From Kofleriaceae bacterium (lineage in GTDB: Bacteria; Myxococcota_A; Polyangia; Haliangiales; Haliangiaceae), in assembly GCA_020633495.1 (NCBI GenBank), contig JACKDR010000027.1, positions 49,870-113,869 of the forward strand: a stretch of DNA of 64,000 nt, read 5' to 3'. Both the position numbers and the translations under genes were made by a program. Shown here one piece after another: positions 7,204-15,272 of the stretch (positions are counted from its first letter, which is position 1; every line of letters begins with the position of its first letter). The notes beneath the pieces were generated by a model. The model was not told the origin of the DNA, did not search any database, and was given only the letters and a program-made list of their open reading frames with translations.

Positions 7204-8176
7204 CCTCACGCTGTCGACCCCACGGGACGCGCCACTCGCGGCGCCCCCGACGCGCGCGTGAGCTCGTGCCGAGCTGGGTGCGCCGCTCGATCGTCACCCG
7301 GTCGAGCCACGGCGCACACGCGTTGGCCAGCAGGACCGCCAGCGCCGCGCCGTCGGGATACGGCGTGAAGTTTCGGATCGCCATCGTGGCGATCGCCGCG
7401 ATCCACGCGAACGCGATGCGGCCGCCCTGCGACATCGGGGCGGTCGCCGGATCGGTGAGCAGGAAGAATGCCGCGACCAGCGTGCCGCCGCCGAACAGGT
7501 GCAGCATCGGATCGCCGACCAGCCACGGCGCGTGCCCGGTGACGCGGGCGCCGCCGGGCAGGACCAGGGCGATCGCGGCGATCGCCGACAGGTACGCCAG
7601 GGGCACGCGCCAGTCGATCGTGCGCAGCGCGACCAGCAGCAAGCCGCCGGCGACCACCGCCCACGGCGCGGCCTGCCCGAGGCACCCGGGCGCATCGCCG
7701 ACGACCAGCGCGGTCCAGCTCGGCGCCGTCGCGCCGATCTCCTTCGACAGTGGGCTCGCGGCGGTGACGGCGTCCCAGCGCCAGGCGGGTGCGAAGAAGT
7801 GCGCGGGGAGCGCCACCATGAGGACGGCGCGCGACAGGGCCGCCGGGTTGAACGGGTTCTTGCCCAGCCCGCCCCACGGCGCCTTGCCGAGCCCGATCGC
7901 CAGCGCGCCGGCGATCGCCGCGAGCCACGGCGGCGCGTCCGCCGGCAGCAGGAGCGCGACGATGGCGCCGGTCACGACCGCGCTGCCGTCGGCGACGCTG
8001 CGGTGCTTCAGCGTGGCCTCGACCGCGACGGCGCCCGCGACCGCCGACAGGATGGCCGCCGCGGCCGGCGCGCCGAGCCGGACCACCGCCGCGAACAGCG
8101 CCGGGCTGGCCGCCACCACGACCTGGACCATCAGGCCGCGGGTGCTCTGCGGCGAGCGCAGGAACGGGCCCTTCAC
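7145..8176 (-). CDS. RnfD-like (NqrB/RnfD family) electron transport membrane subunit
   Basis: 343 residues from a GTG at 8176, which overlaps the stop of the preceding gene in a GTGA arrangement. Nine or so hydrophobic segments. RnfD landmarks: GPFLRSPQSTRGLMVQVVVAA at the N-terminus, LGKNPFNPAALSRA, and FTPYPDGAALAVLLANACAPWLD near the end. The motif where covalent FMN attaches to Thr in RnfD/NqrB here reads DAVTAASPL: Ser stands where Thr is expected. The last 45 residues are Arg-rich and non-conserved. RnfD forms part of the membrane flavin path of Rnf complexes; here it closes an operon with RnfC, RnfG and cytochromes but without RnfA, B or E. Confidence 0.8.
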   Translation of the reverse strand: MKGPFLRSPQSTRGLMVQVVVAASPALFAAVVRLGAPAAAAILSAVAGAVAVEATLKHRSVADGSAVVTGAIVALLLPADAPPWLAAIAGALAIGLGKAPWGGLGKNPFNPAALSRAVLMVALPAHFFAPAWRWDAVTAASPLSKEIGATAPSWTALVVGDAPGCLGQAAPWAVVAGGLLLVALRTIDWRVPLAYLSAIAAIALVLPGGARVTGHAPWLVGDPMLHLFGGGTLVAAFFLLTDPATAPMSQGGRIAFAWIAAIATMAIRNFTPYPDGAALAVLLANACAPWLDRVTIERRTQLGTSSRARRGRREWRVPWGRQREVSDGARPSGGTRSSRPTGS

Positions 8177-8586
8177 AGGTGCCCCACCGGCAGCAGGGTC
8201 GCGTAGAGCACCGCGAGCACGAGCAGGCGCGCCGGCGCACCGCGCCACGACGGTGGCGGACCTCGTTCCTCGACGCGACGGTCGAGCAGGTCGGCGAGCC
8301 AGACGCTGGAGACGTACAGCGCCGCGGCCAGCGCCGCCGCCGGCAGCGAGCCATACGTCGGGACCGCGAGGACCAGCGCCGGCGCCGGCGCGCGCAATGG
8401 CGGCAGCGTCACGACCAGCGCGACGACGGGGGCGACGAGGTACCCGTGCTCGCCGAGCGGCGCCAGCGCCGCCAGCGCGGCGACCAGCGGCACCACCGCG
8501 ACCCAGCCGATCCGACCGCGTCGATCGCCCAGGACCGTCACGGCGACGGCGAGCATCACGGCGTCGTAGGCGCTGATCGGCATCAT
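8173..8586 (-). CDS. Small polytopic membrane protein in the Rnf-like operon
   Basis: 137 residues, starting at the double ATG 8586/8583. About four hydrophobic segments (YDAVMLAVAVTVLG, WVAVVPLVAALAALAP, LVAPVVALVVTLPPLR, ALAAALYVSSVWLADLL), then a charged loop and a last segment ending LLPVGHL. It overlaps the upstream gene by 4 bases and rnfD by 4 bases. Its position between RnfG and RnfD suggests it replaces RnfA/RnfE as a membrane partner, but it lacks the Cys motifs I expect in those proteins, so this is inference only. No family recognised. Confidence 0.5.
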   Translation of the reverse strand: MMPISAYDAVMLAVAVTVLGDRRGRIGWVAVVPLVAALAALAPLGEHGYLVAPVVALVVTLPPLRAPAPALVLAVPTYGSLPAAALAAALYVSSVWLADLLDRRVEERGPPPSWRGAPARLLVLAVLYATLLPVGHL

Positions 8587-9200
8587 CGCGGCCTCCGCGC
8601 CACGGCCAGCGCGAGCGCGGCCGCGACGAAGTAGTGCAGCGGCGTGAGCTCGACCGGCAGGAGGCGGACGGGGGCGAGGGCCGTGGTCAGCACGGCCGCG
8701 CGCAGCAGCGCCGTGGCGCGCTCGCGTGACGTCGCCCCGGAGGTGCCGGTGACGCCCGCCGCGGCGGTCGCGGCCGCCGCGGTGCCGGGGACCGCGGTCG
8801 CGGCGAGCCAGCCGAGCGCGACCCACCGCCACGGCCGCCCGGCCGCGAGCCAGGCGCCGATCGCCAGCGCCGCCGCCGCCGCCAGGACCCCCAGCGGCGA
8901 GCGGATCAGCGAGGCGGACACGATCGCCGCCATCACCCAGCGATCGTGGCGCTGGTCGCGCCGCGCGCCGGGGAGGTCGGCCAGCACGAGCCGCATCTCC
9001 TGGTGGAGGAGCACCTGCAGGCGTTGATCCTCGTCGATGAGGCCGAGGTCCTCGAGGACGTCGATCAGGTGGGCCTTGACGCCCTGCTCGTGCAGATCCT
9101 CCTGCAGGTCGAGAGCCTCTTCGAGGCCCGCGCGATCGACGTAGCCGAGCTCGACCACCAGGTCCCGGACCCGGAGCCCTTCGACGACCTCATCGGACAT
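8583..9200 (-). CDS. Unknown protein with soluble helical N-domain and membrane C-domain, in the Rnf-like operon
   Basis: 205 residues from ATG 9200. Residues 1-75 form a helical domain (LRVRDLVVELGYVDRAGLEEAL, then LIDVLEDLGLIDEDQRLQVLL) with the look of the GspE/PilB N-terminal helical domain. After a short Arg-rich linker come about four hydrophobic segments. No Fe-S Cys ligands, so it is not RnfB. It starts 11 bases inside the rnfG-like gene and is followed by a 4-base overlap. Possibly a regulatory or assembly subunit; unknown. Confidence 0.5.
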   Translation of the reverse strand: MSDEVVEGLRVRDLVVELGYVDRAGLEEALDLQEDLHEQGVKAHLIDVLEDLGLIDEDQRLQVLLHQEMRLVLADLPGARRDQRHDRWVMAAIVSASLIRSPLGVLAAAAALAIGAWLAAGRPWRWVALGWLAATAVPGTAAAATAAAGVTGTSGATSRERATALLRAAVLTTALAPVRLLPVELTPLHYFVAAALALAVARRPR

Positions 9201-9585
9201 GCTCGGCCTCCCGCCAGCGCGCCAGCCGCTGCTCGACGGCCTCGATCAGGCGCTCGGTCGAGATCGTCGCCCCGCTGATCGCGTCGACCGCGAGCGGCGG
9301 CCTGGCCGGCCGACCGCGGAAACGGTCGCCGATACGATCGGGGGCGAGCGCGCGGCGATCGACGCCCTCGTCGGAATGGGTCACGGTCACGTCGACGATG
9401 CGGTCCGCCTCCACGGTCACGACGCCGTCGATCGGGCCCTGGACGCCGCGGCCGCGGAATGGCAGCGTCGTGCGCCCGTCGCGGGCGGTCGGCTGGCGCG
9501 ACCGTGGCGGCGCGGCGATCGCGACGACCGCGGCCAGGCCGAGCAGGCCGCCGGTGATCAGCCGGGCGCGCAGGCCTACTCCCAT
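9190..9585 (-). CDS. RnfG-like FMN-binding periplasmic subunit
   Basis: 131 residues from ATG 9585. One N-terminal TM segment (about residues 8-25), then an FMN-binding domain ending in DAISGATISTERLIEAVEQ: the SGAT sequence is the flavinylation motif, the Thr being the residue to which ApbE attaches FMN by a phosphodiester bond. Shorter than RnfG of E. coli (about 200), so this is a minimal FMN domain. The start overlaps the end of rnfC by 10 bases. The ApbE gene lies in the same operon at 14235, which supports a covalent flavin here. Confidence 0.85.
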   Translation of the reverse strand: MGVGLRARLITGGLLGLAAVVAIAAPPRSRQPTARDGRTTLPFRGRGVQGPIDGVVTVEADRIVDVTVTHSDEGVDRRALAPDRIGDRFRGRPARPPLAVDAISGATISTERLIEAVEQRLARWREAEHVR

Positions 9586-10748
9586 CGGAACTCCTGCACG
9601 CTGGCCTCGCGGAGGCGCGAGGTCAGGGGGATCGCCGACGGGCACACGTAGTGGCACGCGCCGCACCCGAAGCAGCGCAGCACCTCCGGGCCGGGACGCT
9701 CGACCAGCAGCGGCACCGGCAGCCCGATCGGACACGCGTCGACGCAGCGGCCGCAACGGATGCAGGGATGCTCGGCGCGGGCCCCTACCTCGGCCGCGGT
9801 CAGCGCGAGCACGCCGCCGGTGCCCGCGGTGATCACGTCGTCCGGCGCCACACCGTGGCCCATCATCGGCCCGCCGGCGACGATCGCGGCGGCGTGCGCC
9901 GGGTCGACGCCGCAGGCGGCGAGCACCTCGGCGATCGGGGTCCCGATCAGGACCTGGTAATTGCCCGGCCGGCGGACCGCGCCCCCCGCGACCGTGATCA
10001 CCCGCGACACCAGCGGTTCACCGAGGCACACCGCCCGGTGCAGCGCCCGCACCGACTGCACGTTGAGCACCAGCGCGCCGACGTCGCGCGGCAGCTTGCG
10101 GACCGGGATGTCTCGGCCCAGTTGATCGCGCACGACGAAGCGCTCGTAGCCGGCCGGATAGTAGGCCTCGCGATCGACGACGACGCCGGCGCGGGCGCCG
10201 ACGGCGCGCATCGCGAGCGCGAGCCCGCAGTCGAGCTCGTCGCGGTGCTCGCTGAGGACGCGGTGGTCGCAGGTGAAGTACGGCTCGCTTTCGCAGCCGT
10301 TGACGAGCACGGTGTCGATGGGATGCGCAGGATCGAGCTTGGCGTAGGTCGGGAACATGCCGCCACCGAGGCCGACGATCCCGGCCTCCCGCGCTGCGGC
10401 GACGACCTCGTCGCGATCGAGCGATCCGGGGTCGCGGTGGCGGCCCTCGATCGTCGCCGCGGCCGGCGCGCCGTGGACGGCGATCGCGCCGTCGACCACC
10501 TCCACCCGGCCACCCAGCGGCGTGTGGACGCGTCGCTGCCAGCGCGCGGTGGCCGGGCTCCGCGCGACCAGGGCGTGCGCCGCGACCAGCTCGCCCGTCG
10601 CGACCGCGAGGTCGAGGCCGGCCACCGGCAACCTGACGGTGGCCGGCGGCGGCAGCCAGACGATCGCGGCGTCGCGGGTCAACTTGCGCGTCGGCACCGG
10701 CGCGGCCAGGCCGAGCAGCGCCGCGATGCGCGCGCGCAGGGCGCTCAT
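9576..10748 (-). CDS. RnfC-like ferredoxin-type subunit
   Basis: 390 residues from ATG 10748. RnfC features: the GIVGLGGGMFPTYAKL region (GGAGFPTHVKL in RnfC), the substrate-entry motif NGCESEPYFTCDHRV, and two [4Fe-4S] clusters at the C-terminus, CIRCGRCVDACPIG and CFGCGACHYVCPSAIPL. RnfC passes electrons between NAD(H) and the flavin/Fe-S chain; the conserved nucleotide/FMN-binding region appears intact. Located after the triheme cytochrome gene (overlap of 4 bases) and before RnfG. A close relative of NqrA/RnfC proteins rather than a stand-alone ferredoxin. Confidence 0.85.
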   Translation of the reverse strand: MSALRARIAALLGLAAPVPTRKLTRDAAIVWLPPPATVRLPVAGLDLAVATGELVAAHALVARSPATARWQRRVHTPLGGRVEVVDGAIAVHGAPAAATIEGRHRDPGSLDRDEVVAAAREAGIVGLGGGMFPTYAKLDPAHPIDTVLVNGCESEPYFTCDHRVLSEHRDELDCGLALAMRAVGARAGVVVDREAYYPAGYERFVVRDQLGRDIPVRKLPRDVGALVLNVQSVRALHRAVCLGEPLVSRVITVAGGAVRRPGNYQVLIGTPIAEVLAACGVDPAHAAAIVAGGPMMGHGVAPDDVITAGTGGVLALTAAEVGARAEHPCIRCGRCVDACPIGLPVPLLVERPGPEVLRCFGCGACHYVCPSAIPLTSRLREASVQEFRWE

Positions 10749-11062
10749 CGAACCTCCGCCGCCGTCCGCCACCGCTCGGTGGCGTCGTGGCAGCTACTGC
10801 AGCTCGCGACGAAGCCGGCGCGGTGACAGGCCGCGCAGCCGCCCCGCTGGCGCGCCGCGTCGGCGTGGGCGCGCCGCGCCGCGGGATCGCGCCCGGGCGA
10901 GGTCACGCCGTCGTCATGCCACGCTGGACGTCGGCGCGCGTGACACGGTGGGCAGCCCGCCGGATCGCTCGCCGCGACCGGCGCCGTCTCGACCGGCGCG
11001 GCGATCAGCGACGCGATGACCACGACGGCCACGCAGCCGAGCGGGATCACGAGGCGGGTCAT
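10745..11062 (-). CDS. Small triheme cytochrome c
   Basis: 105 residues from ATG 11062. Signal anchor (VIPLGCVAVVVIASLIAAP) followed by three haem motifs CPPCH, CAACH and CSSCH, each with nearby His residues as possible distal ligands. No other domain. Being between the HzsA-related cytochrome and RnfC, it probably shuttles electrons between them on the outer face of the inner membrane. It overlaps the upstream gene and rnfC by 4 bases each, so translation is coupled. Confidence 0.75.
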   Translation of the reverse strand: MTRLVIPLGCVAVVVIASLIAAPVETAPVAASDPAGCPPCHARRRPAWHDDGVTSPGRDPAARRAHADAARQRGGCAACHRAGFVASCSSCHDATERWRTAAEVR

Positions 11063-14000
11063 GGTAGGTGGGCCCTCCGGTCGGGCGCGCCGAGATCGAG
11101 CCAGCGCGTCCACGTCAGCAGGTCGTCGGCCGCCAACGAGCCGTGCGGCGCGGCGGGCGCGTCGCCGTCGGCGCCGAGCTCCCGCCCCAGCAGCCGCTCG
11201 GCCAGCGGGCTGCGGCTCGACAGGCCGCCCGGGTCGATCCAGCGCGACAGCGCGGCGCGCGCGCCGCGCCCCGTGAGGTCGAGCGCCGCCGCCGGCGCGG
11301 CGCCACCGTGGCAGCCCGTGCAGGCGCGGGCGACGATCGGCGCGATGTCCTCGGCGTAGCCGATGGCGATCGGCGTCGCGGCGGCGGGCGGCGGACGGCG
11401 GGCGCCGCGTTCGGCGTCCCACATCGCCTCGGTGCGCGACGCGCTGGTCACCGCGTCGGGCACGCCGAACGAGGTCATCCGGGAACCGGACAGCGAGCCG
11501 TGGCAGCCGGCGCAGGTCTGCGCGAACAGGGCGCGCGGGATCGAGAGCGCGTGCTTCTCCCCGGGGTGGGCGTATAGCCACCGGCCGGGCCTCGACAGCG
11601 CCAGCCGGTCCGCCGACAGCGCCTGTAGATCGAAGGGCACGCCGGACGGGATCGTGGCCTGGAACGAGCCGTCGTCGGCGAGCGGCACCTCGGCGAGGAT
11701 CAGCTGTCGCGGTGGCCCGGCGTCGCCAGCACGCCGCGGCTCGGCGGCGACCACCCGGGCCCACCGGATCTGCCGCCACGTCGGCGTCGCGACGCCGTCG
11801 GCGCCGAGCCCCGGGGCATCGAGGTGGTGCGCGCCGATGGGCGCGGTCTGCTCGAAGAAGGCCGCCAGCAGGACGAGGTCGTAGACCTCGAGCAGCGCGG
11901 GCGTGGCGGCGGGGTATCCCGCGAAGCCGGCGATCGTGCCGGGCGGACCGAACACCGTCTCGGCGCGCTTGATCGGCTTGTGGAACGGCTCCTTGGCCCG
12001 CCCACGCACCGGCACTGGCCACAGCTCGCTGGCGGGGCCGCCGACGACGAGCTCGCGCCGGACGCGCCCGGGACCGAGCCCGTCGGCGGCGTGGAACGAC
12101 GGGGCAGGCACGAGGCGGACCAGGTCGAAGTCCGGCGCCGCCGTGGGGTCCTCGAGGTCGAGCGGCCCCGGCGCGTACGCCGCGAGCAGGCTGCCGTCGG
12201 GCAGCGGCGTGACGTCACGATAGACGCCGCCAGGAGAGATGCCGCCGACCCGCACGTCGTCGTCGAGCGGCACCCAGCTGCGGACGAAGGTCTGCTGCGA
12301 GTGCGCTGGCAGGCCGTGGTCGAGCGGGTGGTCGGCGTCGTCGAGCGCGTTGCGGGGGTCCAGCGGCGGCCCCAGCTGGTGGTCGCCGATCGCGATCAGC
12401 CCGCCCCACCACGAGTCGGCGTCGCGTCCGATCCGAGCCTCGAGCCCGTCGGGGAGCTCCCGGTTCCCGGCGAGGATCGGCAGCTCGGACCGGTTGCCGA
12501 AATGGGTGTGGAAGTCGGACCCGTCGTCGTGGACGCGGAAGATCGCGCCGTCGAAGTACGGCCGCTCGCCTAGCCACCCGGTGCGTAGCGCGGTGACGAA
12601 GATCTCGCCGGTCGAGCGCATCGCCGGCCGGCGCACCTGGCCGGCTGCCCAGGTCATCCGTCGCGTCGTGGTCGCGAACGCCGCGGCCTCGTCGCCGGGC
12701 GCGGCGTGCCGCATGCGGTAGAGGTCGTAGCTCGGCGCCATCCGCGGCGTCGCCTCGATCACGTAGTGAGTCGTCGGGTCGACCGCGGCCGGCAGCGGGG
12801 CGTCGAGCTCGAGGCGGCCCGGGCGCGACGCGGCGATGCGCCGCACGACGCCGGTTGCGGGACCTCGCACGATCCGGACCGCGCGGCCGTCGAACGTCCC
12901 GGCGCGCTCGGTGCGCTCGTCGTCGAGGATCGTCCGCGTGTCACCGCCTTCGGCCTCGCCGAGCACGCCCTGCGGGCTGGAGATCGCCCACTCCCCGGAC
13001 GCGTTCGAGACCATCACGACGACCACGCGGTCGAGGTCGGTGCCCGCGGGATCGTCCGGATCGGGCGCGTAGATCGGATCGCGCCAGTGCACCGCAGGAT
13101 CGGTCGAGAAGGTGAGCTGGCGCGCCGCGCCGCTGGCGAGGTCGAGTTCCCAGACGTTGAACGGCTGATCGACGGCGCGGCGCATCGCGAACACGACCCG
13201 GCGCGCCCGGTAGTCGAGCGAGGGCGTGCGCACGTCGATCGGGCCGTCCGGGTGCAGCGCCGCGGTCAGGTTGCGCTCGGTGCCGTCGGGCTGGCGCCAC
13301 CAAAGGTCCGCGCCGGGCAGGAACGCGTCGTCCTCGAAGAAGCGCTCGGGCGTGGCGCGGGGGCGGCGCACGAACAGCAGCCCGCGGTCCGAGGGATCGA
13401 CGCCGGTGCGCGCGCGCGCGGCCGCGGCCTCCAGACGCAGCCAGCCGACGATCGCCTGATAGTCCGGATCGCCACGATCGAAGAAGCGGTTGCCACCCTT
13501 GTGCTGGATGCCTCCCTGCTCGATCGGGATGTTCTTGAGCAGCTGCCGCGATTCCTCGACGTCGCCGTCGAGCGCGACCAGCCGCGCTTGCCCGGTGCGC
13601 GCGCCAAGCATCGAGGCGCGGTTGCGCTCGAGGGCGGCGCGGGTGTAGCCGCCGTCGAGCAGCGGGATGCCGGGCTCGAGCTTGAGGTCCGAGAACGAGC
13701 CCGGCCCGTGGCACGCCGCCCCCAGGCAGCCCTCGCGTTCGAGGACGGGCATGACCTGATCGGCGAACGCGCGCGCCGCCGCATCGAGCGGTGGCGCCGT
13801 GGCCGGCGGCGCCTCGACCCGCAACCACCCGCGGAGGGTCGCGAAGTCCGGGTCGTCGGGGCCCGCGAACACCACGGGGTGCGTGAACGACGGGCCCGCC
13901 CAGGTCGGCGACAGCGGCGCGAGCAGCAGCGGGCTGGCGTCGGCGCCGGCGGCGCGGTCGACGAGACGCTCGGCGAGGCACGCCGCGCGTGCCCCGGCCC

Positions 14001-14238
14001 GCTGCGTCTCGGTGGCGAGCCGCCCGTCGGCGTCGACCTCCCAGCGCAGCAGGCGCTTGCCGTCGTCGCCGAGCCGCGCGAGCGCGTCCGCGGTGACGCC
14101 GTGGCAGCCGCCGCAGCGGCGCTCGAGCACCGCGACGACGTCGTCCCCGAGGGCCGGGCGCGTCCCGGTGGTGTGGCCACCGCCCGCGCAGGCCGTGATC
14201 GCCGTCGCGACCGCCACGACGAGGCCGGCGCGGCTCAC
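11059..14238 (-). CDS. HzsA-related multihaem lipoprotein
   Basis: 1059 residues from a GTG at 14238 (overlapping the apbE stop). Lipobox ITAC with Cys 17. Haem sites: CGGCH at 42-46, a CX4CH site (GCLGAACHGPGSF, about residue 150), CAGCH (about 890) and CTGCH (about 970). The centre has PD40-like beta-propeller repeats (VWELDLASGAARQLTFST) and the end matches the hydrazine synthase alpha C-terminal pattern: DGSFQATIPSGVPFDLQAL...RWLYAHPGEKHALSIPR ahead of CAGCH. Despite the name, HzsA-related proteins occur far outside anammox bacteria; no hydrazine chemistry is implied. Extracytoplasmic electron carrier or oxidoreductase. It lies in one operon with ApbE and Rnf subunits. Confidence 0.7.
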   Translation of the reverse strand: MSRAGLVVAVATAITACAGGGHTTGTRPALGDDVVAVLERRCGGCHGVTADALARLGDDGKRLLRWEVDADGRLATETQRAGARAACLAERLVDRAAGADASPLLLAPLSPTWAGPSFTHPVVFAGPDDPDFATLRGWLRVEAPPATAPPLDAAARAFADQVMPVLEREGCLGAACHGPGSFSDLKLEPGIPLLDGGYTRAALERNRASMLGARTGQARLVALDGDVEESRQLLKNIPIEQGGIQHKGGNRFFDRGDPDYQAIVGWLRLEAAAARARTGVDPSDRGLLFVRRPRATPERFFEDDAFLPGADLWWRQPDGTERNLTAALHPDGPIDVRTPSLDYRARRVVFAMRRAVDQPFNVWELDLASGAARQLTFSTDPAVHWRDPIYAPDPDDPAGTDLDRVVVVMVSNASGEWAISSPQGVLGEAEGGDTRTILDDERTERAGTFDGRAVRIVRGPATGVVRRIAASRPGRLELDAPLPAAVDPTTHYVIEATPRMAPSYDLYRMRHAAPGDEAAAFATTTRRMTWAAGQVRRPAMRSTGEIFVTALRTGWLGERPYFDGAIFRVHDDGSDFHTHFGNRSELPILAGNRELPDGLEARIGRDADSWWGGLIAIGDHQLGPPLDPRNALDDADHPLDHGLPAHSQQTFVRSWVPLDDDVRVGGISPGGVYRDVTPLPDGSLLAAYAPGPLDLEDPTAAPDFDLVRLVPAPSFHAADGLGPGRVRRELVVGGPASELWPVPVRGRAKEPFHKPIKRAETVFGPPGTIAGFAGYPAATPALLEVYDLVLLAAFFEQTAPIGAHHLDAPGLGADGVATPTWRQIRWARVVAAEPRRAGDAGPPRQLILAEVPLADDGSFQATIPSGVPFDLQALSADRLALSRPGRWLYAHPGEKHALSIPRALFAQTCAGCHGSLSGSRMTSFGVPDAVTSASRTEAMWDAERGARRPPPAAATPIAIGYAEDIAPIVARACTGCHGGAAPAAALDLTGRGARAALSRWIDPGGLSSRSPLAERLLGRELGADGDAPAAPHGSLAADDLLTWTRWLDLGAPDRRAHLP

Positions 14239-15272
14239 GGCGAGACCTCGACGCGGCCCTCGCGCAGGCGCGCCCGTCGCGACGCGACGACGACGCCGTC
14301 GTCGCGGGTCCACACCGCCCAGGCGCCGGGGATCGGCTCGAGCAGCGCGCCGCCGCGCGTCGGTCCCAGGACGAAGAGCGCGGTGGCGAGCGGGTCGGCG
14401 TCGTGCGGCGCGAACACGGTGACGTCGCGGACGCCCCGCGCCGGCCACCCGGTCCGGAGATCGAGGATGTGCCCGTAGCGGACGCCGCCGACGTCGACGG
14501 CCTGGACGTCGTCGCCGGAGGTCGCGATCGTGCCGCCGTCGAGCGCGGCGACCGCGATGATCGCGTGATCGGCGCCGCGCAGCGCGATCTGCCAGGGGGC
14601 GTCTCCGCGACGCCCGGCGATCGCGAGGTCGCCGCCGCAGTCGACCAGGTGGTCCGGAAACCCGGCCGCGGTGAGCCACGCGCTGGTTCGCTCGGCCGCG
14701 ACGCCCTTGCCGATGCCGCCGAGCCCGAGCCGCATCCCGGGCCGGGCCAGCCGGACGCCTGGCCCGTCGAGCTCGACCGCCCGCCAGTCGACCCGTGCGC
14801 GCGCGGCGGTGACCTGCGCGGCGGACGGCAGGACTCCCGTGGCGCGCGCCCGCGCCCACAGCTCGAACAGCGGGCCCCCCGTCGGATCGAAGATCCCGCT
14901 GGTGCGCTCGGCCCAGGCGCGGGCGCGGCCGATCAACGCGCGCGCGTCGTCGCCGACCACGACCACGTCATCCCCCGCGGCGACGTTGACCCGGTCGATG
15001 TCCGAGCCGGCGTGCCACTCGCTGACCGTCGCCTCCCAGGCGGCGAGATCGTCGAACGCGGCGGCGACGGCGGCGCGCGCCGCCGGTCGCCGCGCGGCGT
15101 CCGTCCACACCGAGATCGCGACCCGGCTGCCCATCGCCGCTCGTTCGTCGCGCACCAGCACGCCGTGGCGGGGCGCCACCGGCGCGGTCCGCGCCGCCAC
15201 GGCGAGCGTGACGAGCGTCGCGACGCCGACGAGCGCGGCTACTCGATGGACAGGACGTAGCGCCGCAGGCAT
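14235..15272 (-). CDS. apbE: ApbE family FAD:protein FMN transferase
   Basis: 345 residues from ATG 15272. N-terminal signal or TM segment (about 10-28), then the ApbE fold: AMGSRVAISVWTDA, EATVSEWHAGSDIDRVN, FDPTGGPLFELW, and the Mg/FAD-binding GGIGKGVAAERTS followed by VDCGGDLAIAGRR. The late motif GHILDLRTGWPARGVRDVTVFA is the usual HIIDPxTG region; here it is HILDLRTG. ApbE transfers FMN from FAD onto Thr/Ser of SGAT motifs in RnfG, RnfD and related flavoproteins. It sits between the beta-propeller cytochrome (overlap of 34 bases) and the HzsA-related gene (GTGA overlap), so its natural substrate is probably the rnfG product in this operon. Confidence 0.9.
   Translation of the reverse strand: MPAALRPVHRVAALVGVATLVTLAVAARTAPVAPRHGVLVRDERAAMGSRVAISVWTDAARRPAARAAVAAAFDDLAAWEATVSEWHAGSDIDRVNVAAGDDVVVVGDDARALIGRARAWAERTSGIFDPTGGPLFELWARARATGVLPSAAQVTAARARVDWRAVELDGPGVRLARPGMRLGLGGIGKGVAAERTSAWLTAAGFPDHLVDCGGDLAIAGRRGDAPWQIALRGADHAIIAVAALDGGTIATSGDDVQAVDVGGVRYGHILDLRTGWPARGVRDVTVFAPHDADPLATALFVLGPTRGGALLEPIPGAWAVWTRDDGVVVASRRARLREGRVEVSP

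Noticed and set aside
11059..14238. Hydrazine synthase implying anammox
   Set aside because: Only the HzsA-related domain is present; HzsB/C and hydrazine dehydrogenase are absent and such relatives occur in many non-anammox bacteria.
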